In this document: positions 29,723-41,676 of the stretch, in pieces
Layout of the letters: the number at the start of each line of letters is the position of its first letter
How positions within the stretch are numbered: position 1 is the first letter of the stretch
DNA from: Cavia porcellus
Taxonomy: Eukaryota > Chordata > Mammalia > Rodentia > Caviidae
NCBI RefSeq assembly: GCF_034190915.1
Contig: NW_026947630.1
Span: 248,001 to 312,000 of the forward strand
Length of the DNA stretch: 64,000 nucleotides
Direction: 5' to 3'
The notes under the pieces: generated by a model
Seen by the model: the letters and a program-made list of their open reading frames with translations, nothing else
Database searches by the model: none
Told to the model about the DNA's origin: nothing
Position numbers and translations under genes: made by a program

Positions 29723-31426
29723 ATCTAACACTCTAACTCTAACCCTATTAATAAGCCTCTAAACCTAACTCTCTAACCCACTAACCCTAACCATAACCCT
29801 AACCCTAAACCTAACACTAAACCTAACCTCTAAACCTACCGCGAACACTGACCCTAAGACAAAACCTAACCCTCTAAACCTAATCCTAACGCTAACCCCA
29901 ACCCTCTAAACTTATCCATAACCATAACCCTAACCCTAAACATCCAAACTTCTAACCCTAAACCTAACCCTAACACTAACCTTAATACTAACCGTAATGC
30001 TAAACCTTACACTAACACTAATCCTAAACCTAAGCCTTACACTAAACTTAACCTTAACCCTAACCCTAACCCTCTAACCCTAAGCCTAATCCTACCCAAA
30101 ACCCTATCCCTCTAACGCTCTAAGCCTAACAATAACAGAAACCCTAACACTAACCCTAAAGATAACCCTAATCCTAAGACTAACCCTAACCCTAACACTA
30201 AGACTAAAAATAACCATAACCCTATCCCTAAACCTAAACCCTAACCATAACCCTAACACAAAACCTTAACCAAAATCTTATCCTTACTCGAACCCTAACC
30301 CTAAACCTAACCTAACCTTAACACTAAATCTAAACCTAACTTTAACTTTAACTCTAACCCTAACACCTAACACTAACACTACCCCTAACACTAACCCTAA
30401 CCCTAAATCCTAACACGAACCTTAAACCTAACCCTAACAGTAACAGAAACTCTAACTCGAACCCTAACCGTACCGTGAACCCTAACCCTAACCCTAATCC
30501 TAACAATAACCCTCTAATGCTAAACATATCCCTAACACTAAACCGAACCCAAACCCTCTAACCCTCTAACCCAAACCCTATCCCTAAACCTAACCCTAAC
30601 CCTAAAGCTAATAATCTAACCATAACCTTATCCCTAAGACTCTAAACTTAACCCTCTATCCCTCTAACACTAACCATAACCCTAACCCTAATCCTAAACC
30701 AACCCTAACCCTAAAACTAACAATCTATACCTAACCCTATCACTAAGCCTCTAAACTTACCCTCTATCCGTCTAACACTAACCATAACCCTAACTCTAAC
30801 CCTAACCCTAACACTAAACCTAACCTCTAACCCTAACGGTAACCCTGATCCTAAGACCAACCCTAATCCTCTAAACCTAATCCTAACGCTAACCGCAACC
30901 CTCAAAAATTAAACATAACCATAACCTTAACCCTAAATATCCAACCCTCTAACAATAAAACTAACCCTAACCCTAACAATAATACTAACCATAATGCTAA
31001 CCTAACACTAACCCTAATCCTAAACCTCAGACTTACACTAAACCGAACATTAACCCTAACACTAACCCTCTAACCCTAAGCAGAACCCTACCCCTAACCC
31101 TGTCCCTATAATGCTCTAACCCTAACACTAACCCTAACCCTAACCCTAACTCTAACACTAACCCTGACCCTAACCTTAACATTAAAACTAACCATAACCC
31201 TAACCCTAACCCTAAACCCTATCCCTAAACCTAACCTAAACCTAATGATAAACCTAAACCTAACCCTAACCCTAAATCTAACACTCTAACCCTAACCTTA
31301 TCAATAATCCTCTAAACCTAATCCTCTAACCCTAACCATAACCCTAAACCTAACACTAAACATAACCTCTGAAGCTAACGCTAACCCTCACCCTAAGACC
31401 AACTCTAACCCTCTAAACCTAATGCT
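27489..31426 (+). repeat. Higher-order repeat unit A8 (3938 bp)
   Basis: Sister of A7 by length, GCTGTAAGCC and the CCAACCC deletion. It carries the AACTCACCC variant of A3-A6 near 28230, which A7 lacks. Private changes include TTCATACTAACC near 28590 and TAACTCTAACCC near 30792. The mixture of markers indicates conversion or unequal exchange between units. Confidence 0.93.
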
Positions 31427-31699
31427 AACGCTAACCCCAACCCTCTAAACCTAACCATAAACATAACTCTAACCCTAAACATCCAACCCTCTAACCCTAA
31501 CAATAACCCTAACCCTAATACTAACCATAACACTAACACTAACACTAACCCAAATCCTAAACCTCAGACTTGCCCTAAACCTAAACCTAACCCTAACACT
31601 AACCCTAACACTCTAACCCTAACACTAACTCTAACCCTAAACCTAACCTAAACCTAACCCTAACCCTAACACTAACATAACCCTAACCCTAAACCTAAA

Positions 31700-31741
<42 letters not shown>

Positions 31742-32762
31742 CCCTGAAACTAACCCTAAATCTAACCCGAAGCCGAACCCTATCAATAGCCCTAACGCTC
31801 TATCCCTAACACTAATACTAACACTCAAACCATAACAGTAACCCTAGCCGTAAGCCTCTAATCCTAACCTTAACCCTAACCCTAACCCTAACCCTCTAAC
31901 TCTCTAAACATAACCCTAACACTTACCCTCTAAAGCTAACCGTAAGGCTAACCATAATCTTAAACCCTACCATCACCCAAACCTAATACTAACCCTAACC
32001 GTTACCCTAACCCTAAACCGAACCCTAACACGAACCCTAAGCCTAACCCTAAACCTAAACCTAACCCTAACCCTAACACTCACTCTAACCCTCTAACATT
32101 AAGCGTAACCCTATCCCTAACACTATCCCTCTAACGCTCTAACGCTAACACTAACACTTCCCTAAAACTAACCCTAAATTTAACCCTAAACCTAGCCCTA
32201 ACCCTAACTCTAAAACTAACCCTAACCATAACCCTAAACCTAACCCTAAACCCTAACCCTAACCCTAAATCTAACACTCTAACTCTAACCCTATTAATAA
32301 GCCTCTAAACCTAACTCTCTAACCCTCTAACCCTAACCATAACCGTAACCCTAAAACTAACACTAAACCTAACCTCTAAACCTAATGCTAAACCTGATCC
32401 TAAGACCAAATCTAAGCCTCTAAACCTAATCCTAACGCTAACCCGAACCCTCTAAACTTAACCATAACCATAAACCTAACTCTAAACATCCAAACCTCTA
32501 ACCCTAAAGCTAACCCTAACCCTAACCTTAATACTAACCGTAATGCTAAACCTTGCACTAACACTAATCCTAAACCTAAGCCTTACCCTAAACTTAACCT
32601 TAACCCTAACCCTAACCCTCTAACCCTAAGCCTAACCCTACCCAAAACCGTATCCCTCTAATGCTCTAAGCCTAACAATAACAGAAACCCTAAACCTAAC
32701 CCTAAAGATAACCCTAATCCTAATACTAAACCTAACCCTAACACTAACAATAAAAACAACCA

Positions 32763-32794
<32 letters not shown>

Positions 32795-33638
32795 GACCCT
32801 AACCCTAAACCTTAACCTAAACCTTACCCATACTCCAACCCTAACCCTAAACCTACCCTAATCTTAACACTAAATCTAACCCTAACTCTAACTCTAACTC
32901 TAAACCTAACACCTAACACTAACCCTACCCCTAACACTAACCCTAACCCTAAACCCTAACACGAACCTTAAACCTAACCCTAACAGTAACAGAAACTCTA
33001 ACTCGAACCCTAACCCTACCGTGAAACCTAACCCTAACCCTAATCCTAACAATAACCCTATAATGCTAAACATATCCCTAACACTAACCCGAACCCTAAC
33101 CCTCTAACCCTCTAACCCTAACCCCAACCCTAAACTTAAACCTAACCCTAAAACTAACAATCTAACCCTAACTCTATCACTAAGCCTCTAGACCTGACAC
33201 TCTCACCCTCCTACCCAAACCATAACCCTAACCGTAACCCTTACACTAAACGTTACCTCTAACACTAACGCTAACCCTGACACTAAGACCAATCCTAACC
33301 CTCTAAACCTAAACCTAACGCTAACCCCAACCCTCTAAACCTAACCATAACCATAACCCTAACCCAAACATCCAACCCTCTAACCCTAAATTGAACCCTA
33401 ACACTAACCCTAATACTAACCATAACGCTAACCCTAAAACTAAACCTAATCCTAATGCTAAGCCTTACCCTAAATGTAACCTTAACCCTAACCCTAACCC
33501 TCTAACCCTAAGCCTAACCCTACCCCTAACTCTATCCCTCTAACGCTCTAACCCTAAATCTAACACTAACCCTAACCCTAACACTAACCCTAACCCTATC
33601 CCTAAACCTAACCCTAAAACTAACACTAACCCTAACCA

Positions 33639-33672
<34 letters not shown>

Positions 33673-34500
33673 ACCCTAAATCTAACACTCTAACTCTAAC
33701 CCTATTAATAAGCCTCTAAACCTAACTCTCTAACCCACTAACCCTAACCATAACCCTAACCCTAAACCTAACACTAAACCTAACCTCTAAACCTACCGTG
33801 AACACTGACCCTAAGACAAAACCTAACCCTCTAAACCTAATCCTAACGCTAACCCCAACCCTCTAAACTTATCCATAACCATAACCCTAACCCTAAACAT
33901 CCAAACTTCTAACCCTAAACCTAACCCTAACACTAACCTTAATACTAACCGTAATGCTAAACCTTACACTAACACTAATCCTAAACCTAAGCCTTACACT
34001 AAACTTAACCTTAACCCTAACCCTAACCCTCTAACCCTAAGCCTAATCCTACCCAAAACCCTATCCCTCTAACGCTCTAAGCCTAACAATAACAGAAACC
34101 CTAACACTAACCCTAAAGATAACCCTAATCCTAAGACTAACCCTAACCCTAACACTAAGACTAAAAATAACCATAACCCTATCCCTAAACCTAAACCCTA
34201 ACCATAACCCTAACACAAAACCTTAACCAAAATCTTATCCTTACTCGAACCCTAACCCTAAACCTAACCTAACCTTAACACTAAATCTAAACCTAACTTT
34301 AACTTTAACTCTAACCCTAACACCTAACACTAACCCTACCCCTAACACTAACCCTAACCCTAAATCCTAACACGAACCTTAAACCTAACCATAACAGTAA
34401 CAGAAACTCTAACTCGAACCCTAACCGTACCGTGAACCCTAACCCTAACCCTAATCCTAACAATAACCCTCTAATGCTAAACATATCCCTAACACTAACC
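31427..34500 (+). repeat. Partial higher-order repeat unit A9, right end rearranged
   Basis: Follows A8 in phase for about 3.07 kb. It has an 18-bp version of the A3-A6 insertion near 33570 (one extra C restoring the hexamer phase) and CCCTAAACCCTAAATC near 33664, both shared with the later copy at 50.6-53.5 kb. Near 34,490-34,520, just after the ACATATCCC marker of S3, the text switches to what follows the same marker in S2 (ACCCGAACCCTAACCCTC, then CTAGACCTGACC). The array therefore ends by an internal jump between paralogous subunits. Confidence 0.88.
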
Positions 34501-36295
34501 CGAACCCTAACCCTCTAACCCTCTAACCCTAACCCTAACGCTAAACGTAACCCTAACCCTAAAACTAACAATCTAACCCTAACTCTATCCCTAAGCCCCT
34601 AGACCTGACCCTCTAACCCTCTAACCCTAACTATAACCCTAACCGTAACCGTAACACTAAACGTAACCTCTAACACTAACGCTAACCCTGACCCCAAGAC
34701 CAATCCTAACCCTCTAAACCTAAACCTAACACTAACCCCAACCCTCTAAACCTAACCATAACCATAACCCTAACCCCAAACATCCAACCCTCTAACCCTA
34801 AATCGAACCCTAACACTAACCCTAATACTAACCATAACGCTAACCCTAAAACTAACCCTAAACCAAATGCTAAGCCTTACCCTAAATGTAACCTTAACCC
34901 TAACCCTAAACTTCTAACCCTAAGCCTAACCCTACCCCTAACTCTTTCCCTCTAACGCTCTAAACCTAATATGAACACTAACCCTAACCCTAACATTAAA
35001 CCTAACCCTAACCCTAACATTAACCCTAAAACTATCCCTAAACCTAACCCTAAAACTAACACTAACCCTAATGCTAAACCTAGACCTAAACCCTAACCAT
35101 AAACCTAAACCTGAAACTAACCCTAAATCTAAACCTAAGCCTAAGCCAGTCCCTAGCTCTAACCCTCTATACCTAACACTAATACTAACCCTCAAAACCT
35201 AACACTAACCCTAACGATAACCCTCTAAACCTAACCTTAACCCTAAACCTAACCCTAACCCTCTAACTCTCTAAACATAACCCTAACACTTACCCTCTAA
35301 ACGGAACCCTAAGCCTAACCATAACATTAAACCCTACAGTCACCCAAACGTATTCCTAACCCTAACTGTCACCCTAACCCTAACACTAACCCTAACCCTA
35401 ACCTGAACACTAACCCTAGCTCTAACCCTAAACCTAACCCTAACCCTAACACTAACCCTAATCCTCTAACGCTAAGCCTAACGTTATCCCTAACCCTAAC
35501 ACACTAATGCTCTAACACTAACACTAACACTATCTCTAACCCTAACTCTAACCCTAACCCTTACCCTAACCTAACCCTAAACCCTAACCCTAACCCTAAC
35601 CCTAAAACTAACCCTAACTTTAAACCTAAACCTAACACTATCCCTAGCCCTAACGCTCTAACACTAATACTAATACTAACCCTCAAACCTAACACTAACA
35701 CTAACCGTAACCCTCTAACCAAACTTTAAACCCCATCCTAATCCTAACACTCTAACTCACTAAACATAAACCTAACACTTACCTATAATACTTACCCTAA
35801 GCCTAACGAAAACCCTAAACCCAACCGGCACCTAAACTGAATGCTAACCCTAACGGTTACCCTAAACATAACACTAACCCTAACCCTCACACTTTTTCTA
35901 ACCCTAACCCTGACACTAACACTAACACTAACCCTAACCATAAACCTAACCCTAACCATAACCCTAACCCTAAACTTCCAACCCTCTAACCCTAAAGCTA
36001 ACCCTAACCCTAACCCGAATACTAACCGTAACGATAACACTAACACTAACCCAAATCCTAAACCTCAGCCTTATCCTAAACCTAACCTTAACCCTAATCC
36101 TAACCCTCTAACCCTAAGCCTAACCCTAGCCCTAACCCTACCGCTCTAACTATCTAACCATAACACTAACACTAATCCTAAACCTAACCCTCAACTTAAC
36201 CCTAACCCTAACACTAACATAACCCTAACCCTAACACTAACATAACCCTAACCCTAACCCTAACCCTAACCCTAAGCCTAACACTAAAACTAACC

Positions 36296-36328
<33 letters not shown>

Positions 36329-39125
36329 CACACCTAACCCTGAAACTATCCCTAAATCTAACCCTAAGCCGAAACCTATCAATAGCCCTAACGCTCTATC
36401 CTTAACACTAATACTAACACACAAACCCAAACACTAACCCTAGCCGTAAGCCATTAATCCTAACCTTAACCCTAACCCTAACCCTAACCCTCTAACTCTC
36501 TAAAGATAACCATAACACTTACATTTTAAAGCTAACGGTAAGCCTAACCATAATCTTAAACCCTACCATCACCCAAACGTAATCCTAACCCTTACCGTTA
36601 CACTAACCCTAACACTAACCCTAAACCGAACACTAATATTAACCCTAACCCTAACCTAACCCTAATCCTAAACCTAAACCTATCCCTAACCCTAACACTA
36701 ACCTGAACCCTCTAACCGTAAGCGTAACCCTATCCCTAACCCTAACACTCCAATTCTCTAACCCTAATATTAACACTAACCCTAAACCTAATCCTAAACC
36801 TAGCCCTAAGACTAACTCTGAAACTAACCATAACCATAACCCTAACCCAAACCCTAAACCCTAAACCTAACCGTAACCCTAAAACTAACCCTAAACCTAA
36901 CCCTAATCCCTAACCCTAACCCTGAAACTAACCCTAAATCTAACCCTAAGCTGAACCCTATCAATAGCCCTGACGCTCCATCCCTAACACTAATACTAAC
37001 ACTCAAACCCTAACACTAACACTAGCCATAAGCCTCTAATCCTAACCTTAACCCTAACCCTAACCCTAACCCACTAACTCTCTAAAGATAACCCTAACAC
37101 TTACCCTCTAAATCTAACCGTAAGCCTAACCATAACCTTAAACCCTACCATCACCCAAACCTAATCCTAACACTAACCATTACCATAACCCTTACACTAA
37201 CCCTAAACCGAACCCTAACACTAACACTAATCCTAACCCTAAACTTAACCCTAACCCTAAACCTAACCCTAACACTAACATGAACCCTAACCCTCTGACC
37301 CTAAGCGTAACCCTATCCCTAACCCTAACCCTCTAATGCTCTAACACTAACAGTAACTCGAACCTTAAATCTAACACTAAACCTAACCCTAAACCTAACC
37401 CTAAACCTAGCCCTAACCCTAACTCTAAAATTAACCCTAACCATAACCCTAACCCTAACACTAAACCCTAAACCTAACCCTAACCCTAAAACTAACCCTA
37501 ACTCTAACCCTAACCCTAAGACTATCCTAGCCCTAACCCTCTAACACTAACATTAATAGTAACGCTCAAACCCTAACACTAACACTAAGCGTAACCCTCT
37601 ACCCCTAACCTTAACCCCCACCCTAACGCTAAATCTCTACCACTCTAAACATAACCCTAACACTTACCCTCTAATCCTAACCCTAAACCTAACCATAACC
37701 CTAAACCCAACCGTCACCCAAATCTGATCCAAACCCTAACCGTTACCCTAACCCTAACACTAACCCTAATCGTAGCCCTCTAAACCTAACCTTAACCCTA
37801 AACCTAACCCTAACCCTCTAATTCTCTAAACATAACCCTAACACTCACCCTCCAAACGGAACCCTAAGCCTAACCATAACCTTGAACCCTACGGTCACCC
37901 AAACCTATTCCTAACACTAACTGTTACCCTAACCCTAACACTAAAACTAAACCTAACCCTAACCCTAACCCTAAACCTAACCATAACCCTAACACTAAAC
38001 CTAACCCTCTAACACTAAGCCTAACCCTATCCCTAACCCTAACCCTCTAATGCTCTAACACTAACACTAACCCTATCTCTAACCCTTAACCTAAACCTAA
38101 CCATAACCATAAAAATAACCCTAAACCCTAACCCTAACCCTAACCCTAAAACTAAACCTAACTTTAACCCTAAACCTAACACTATCCCTAGCCTTAACCC
38201 TCTAACCCTAACACTAATACTAACCCTCAAACCTAACAGTAACAGTAACCGTAACCCTCTAACCCTAACCTTAACCCCCAACCTAACCTTAAGCCTCTAA
38301 CTCACTAAACATAACCCTAACATTTACCTTCTAATACATACGCTAAGCCTAACCATAACCCTAAACCGAACCGTCACCTAAACCTAATCCTAAACCTAAC
38401 CGTTACCCTAAACATAACAATAACCCTAACCCTAACACTTAATCTAACCCAAACCCTAACCCTCTAACTCTCTAAAGATAACCCTAACACTTAGCTTCTA
38501 AAGCTAACCGTAAGCCTAACCATAATCTTAAACCCAACCATCACCCAAACCTAATCCTAACCCTAACTGTTACCTTAACCCTAACACTAACACTAAACCG
38601 AACCCTAACATTAACCCTAACCCTAACCTAACGGTAACCCTAACCCTAACCCTAACCCTAAAACTAACCCTAACCCTAACGCTAACACAAACCCTCGAAC
38701 TGTAAGCGTAACCCTATCCCTAACCCTAACCCTCCAATGCTCTAACCCTAACATTAAATCTAACCCTAAACCTAACGCTAACACTAACCCTAACCCTAAC
38801 ACTAACACTAAAAATAACCATAACCCTAACCCTAACCCTAAAACCTAACCCTAACCCTAACACTAACCCTAAACCTTAACCAAAGCATTACCCTTTCTCC
38901 AACTCTAGCCCTAAACCTAACCTAACCTTAATACTAAATCTAACCCTAACTCTAACTCTAACTCTAACACTAACACCTAACACTAACACTAGGCCTAACA
39001 CTAACCCTAACCCTAAACCCTAACATGAACATTAAACCTAACCCTAACAGTAACAGAAACTCTAACTCGAACCCTAACCCTACCGTGAAACCTAACCCTA
39101 ACCCTAATCCTAACAATAACCCTAT
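34500..39125 (+). repeat. Composite domain-B block, diverged S2-like and B-type subunits
   Basis: The block begins with about 430 bp of diverged S2 (landmark at 34780) and passes into B-type sequence with its second landmark, changed to ACTTCCAA, at 35974. That spacing of 1194 bp matches the B dimer. The part from 34.9 to 37.75 kb aligns with 44.8-47.55 kb at an offset of 9.81-9.85 kb. A perfect five-hexamer run lies at 36246-36275. From 37.8 to 38.3 kb it aligns with about 49.45-50.0 kb. Nothing non-repetitive is visible. Confidence 0.8.
36246..36275 (+). repeat. Perfect five-hexamer CCCTAA run
   Basis: Five uninterrupted CCCTAA units, among the longest perfect tracts I found. The complementary strand has five GGG runs spaced by TTA, enough for an intramolecular G-quadruplex by the known behaviour of telomeric DNA. 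The duplicate lies at 55234-55263. Confidence 0.85.
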
Positions 39126-40910
39126 AATGCTAAACATATCCCTAACACTAACCCGAACCATAACTCTCTAACCCTCTAACCATAACCCTAACCATAAACG
39201 TAACCCTAACCCTAAAACTAACAATCTAACCCTAACTCTATCCCTAAGCCTCTAAACCTGACCTTCTAACCCTCTAACCCTAACCATAACCCTAACCGTA
39301 ACCCTAACACTAAACGTAACCTCTAACACTAACGCTAACCCTGACCCTAAGACCAATCCTAACCCTCTAAACCTAAACCTAACGTTAACCCCAACCCTCG
39401 AAACCTAACCATAACCATAACCCTAACCCCAAACATCCAACCCTCTAACCCTAAATTGAAACCTAACACTAAACCTAATAGTAACCGTAACGCTAAATCT
39501 AAAACTAACCCTAATCCTAAAGCTAAGCCTTACCCTAAACCTAACCTTAACCCTAAGCAGAACACTCTAACCCTAAGCCTAACCCTACCCCTAACCCTAT
39601 CCCTCGAACGCTCTAACCCTAAAACTAACATTAACCCTAACCCTAACACTAAACCTAACCCTAAACCTAACACTATCCCTAAACCTATTTCCAAACCTAA
39701 CTCTAAAACTAACACTAACCCTAACGCTAAACCTAAACCTAAACCCTAACACTAAACCTAAACCTGAAACTAACCCTAAATCTAACCCTAAGCCTAACCC
39801 TGTCCCTAGCTCTAACCCTCTATCCCTAACACTAATACTAACCCTCAAACCCTAACACTAACCCTAACCATAACCCTCTAAACCTAACCTTAACCCTAAC
39901 CCTAACCCTAACCCTCTAACTCTCTAAACATAACCCTAACACTTACCCTCTAAACGGAACCCTAAGCCTAACCATGACATTAAACCCTACCGTCACCCAA
40001 ACGTATTCATAACCCTGTTACCCTAACCCTAACCCTAACCCGAACACTAACCCTAACTCTAACCCTAAACCTAACCCTAACCCTAACACTAACCCTAACC
40101 CTCTAACGCTAAGCATAACCTTATCCCTAACCATAAGCCTCTAATGCTCTAACACTAACACTAACACTATCTCTAACCCTAACTCTAACCCTAACCCTTA
40201 CCCTAACTTAACCCTAAACCCTAACCCTAACCCTAACCCTAAAACTAACCCTAATTTTAAACCTAACCCTAACACTATCCCTAGCCCTAACCCTCTAACA
40301 CTAACACTAATACTAACCCTCAAACCTAACACTAACACTAACCGTAACTCTCTAACCCTAACTTTAACCCCCACCCTAATCCTAACCCTCTAACTCACTA
40401 AACATAAACCTAACACTTACCTATAATCCTTTACCTAAGCCTAACGAAAACCCTAAACCCAATCGTCACCTAAACTTAATGCTAACCCTAATGGTTACCC
40501 TAAACATAACACTAACCCTAACCCTCACACTTACTCTAACCCTAACCCTGACACTAACACTAACACTAACGCTAACCCTAACCATAAACCTAACCCTAAC
40601 CATAACCCTAACCCTAAACATCCAAACCTCTAACCCTAAAGCTAACGCTAACCCTAACCCTAATAATAACCGTAATGATAACCCTAACACTAACCCAAAT
40701 CCTAAACCTCAGCCTTGCCCTAAACCTAACCTTAACCCTAATCCTAACCCTCTAACCCTAAACCTAACCCTACCCCTAACCCTACCGATCTAACGCTCTA
40801 ACCATAACACTAACACTAATCCTAAACCAAACCCTCAACTTAACCCTAACCCTAACACTAACATAACCCTAACCCTAACCCTAACCCTAAGCCTAACCCT
40901 AAAACTAACC

Positions 40911-40941
<31 letters not shown>

Positions 40942-41676
40942 ATAACACCTAACCCTGAAACTATCCCTAAATCTAACTCTAAGCCGAAACCTATCAATAG
41001 CCCTAACGCTCTATCCCTAACACTAATACTAACACTCAAACCCAAACACTAACCCTAGCCGTAAGCGATTAATCCTAACCTTAAGCCTAGCCCTAACCCT
41101 AACCCTCTAACTCTCTAAAGATAACCCTAATACTTACCTTCTAAAGCTAACCTTAAGCCTAACCATAATCTTAAACCCTACCATCACCCAAACTTAATCC
41201 TAACCCTAACCGTTACCCTAACCCTAACACTAACCCTAAACCGAACCCTAACATTAACCCTAACCCTAACCTAACCCTAACCCTAACTCTCCAATGTTCT
41301 AACCCTAACATTAACACTAACCCTAAACCTAACGCTAACACTAACCCTAACCCTAACACTAACACTAAAAATAACCATAACCATAACCCTAACCCTAAAA
41401 CCTAACCCTAACCCTAACCCTAAACCTTAACCAAAGCATTACCCTTTCTCCAACTCTAACCCTAAACCTAACCTAACCTTAATACTAAATCTAACCCTAA
41501 CTCTAACTCTAACTCTAACACTAACACCTAACACTAACACTAGGCCTAACACTAACCCTAACCCTAAACCCTAACACGAACATTAAACCTAACCCTAACA
41601 GTAACAGAAACTCTAACTCGAACCCTAACCCTACCGTGAAACCTAAGCCTAACCCTAATCCTAACAATAACCCTAT
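39126..41676 (+). repeat. Domain-B higher-order repeat unit B1 (2551 bp)
   Basis: Delimited by successive AATGCTAAACATATCCC markers at 39126 and 41677. It contains landmarks ACATCCAA at 39433 and 40618 (1185 bp apart). The first half is related to A subunit S2 (GACCCTAAGACCAATCC near 39343, AAATTGAAACC near 39453). The second half holds the B-type block with CACACTTACTC near 40525. It follows the same order as B2 but with more private substitutions and small indels. Confidence 0.87.

Noticed and set aside
40479..40793. Plus-strand ~104-residue frames rich in Leu-Thr, then Pro-Asn, kept at the same length in copies at 40.5, 43.0, 58.3 and 60.8 kb
   Set aside because: CTAACC read in phase gives Leu-Thr and CCTAAC gives Pro-Asn. 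The switch between them is a phase shift in the hexamer array. Conservation of length reflects recent duplication of the DNA, not protein constraint.
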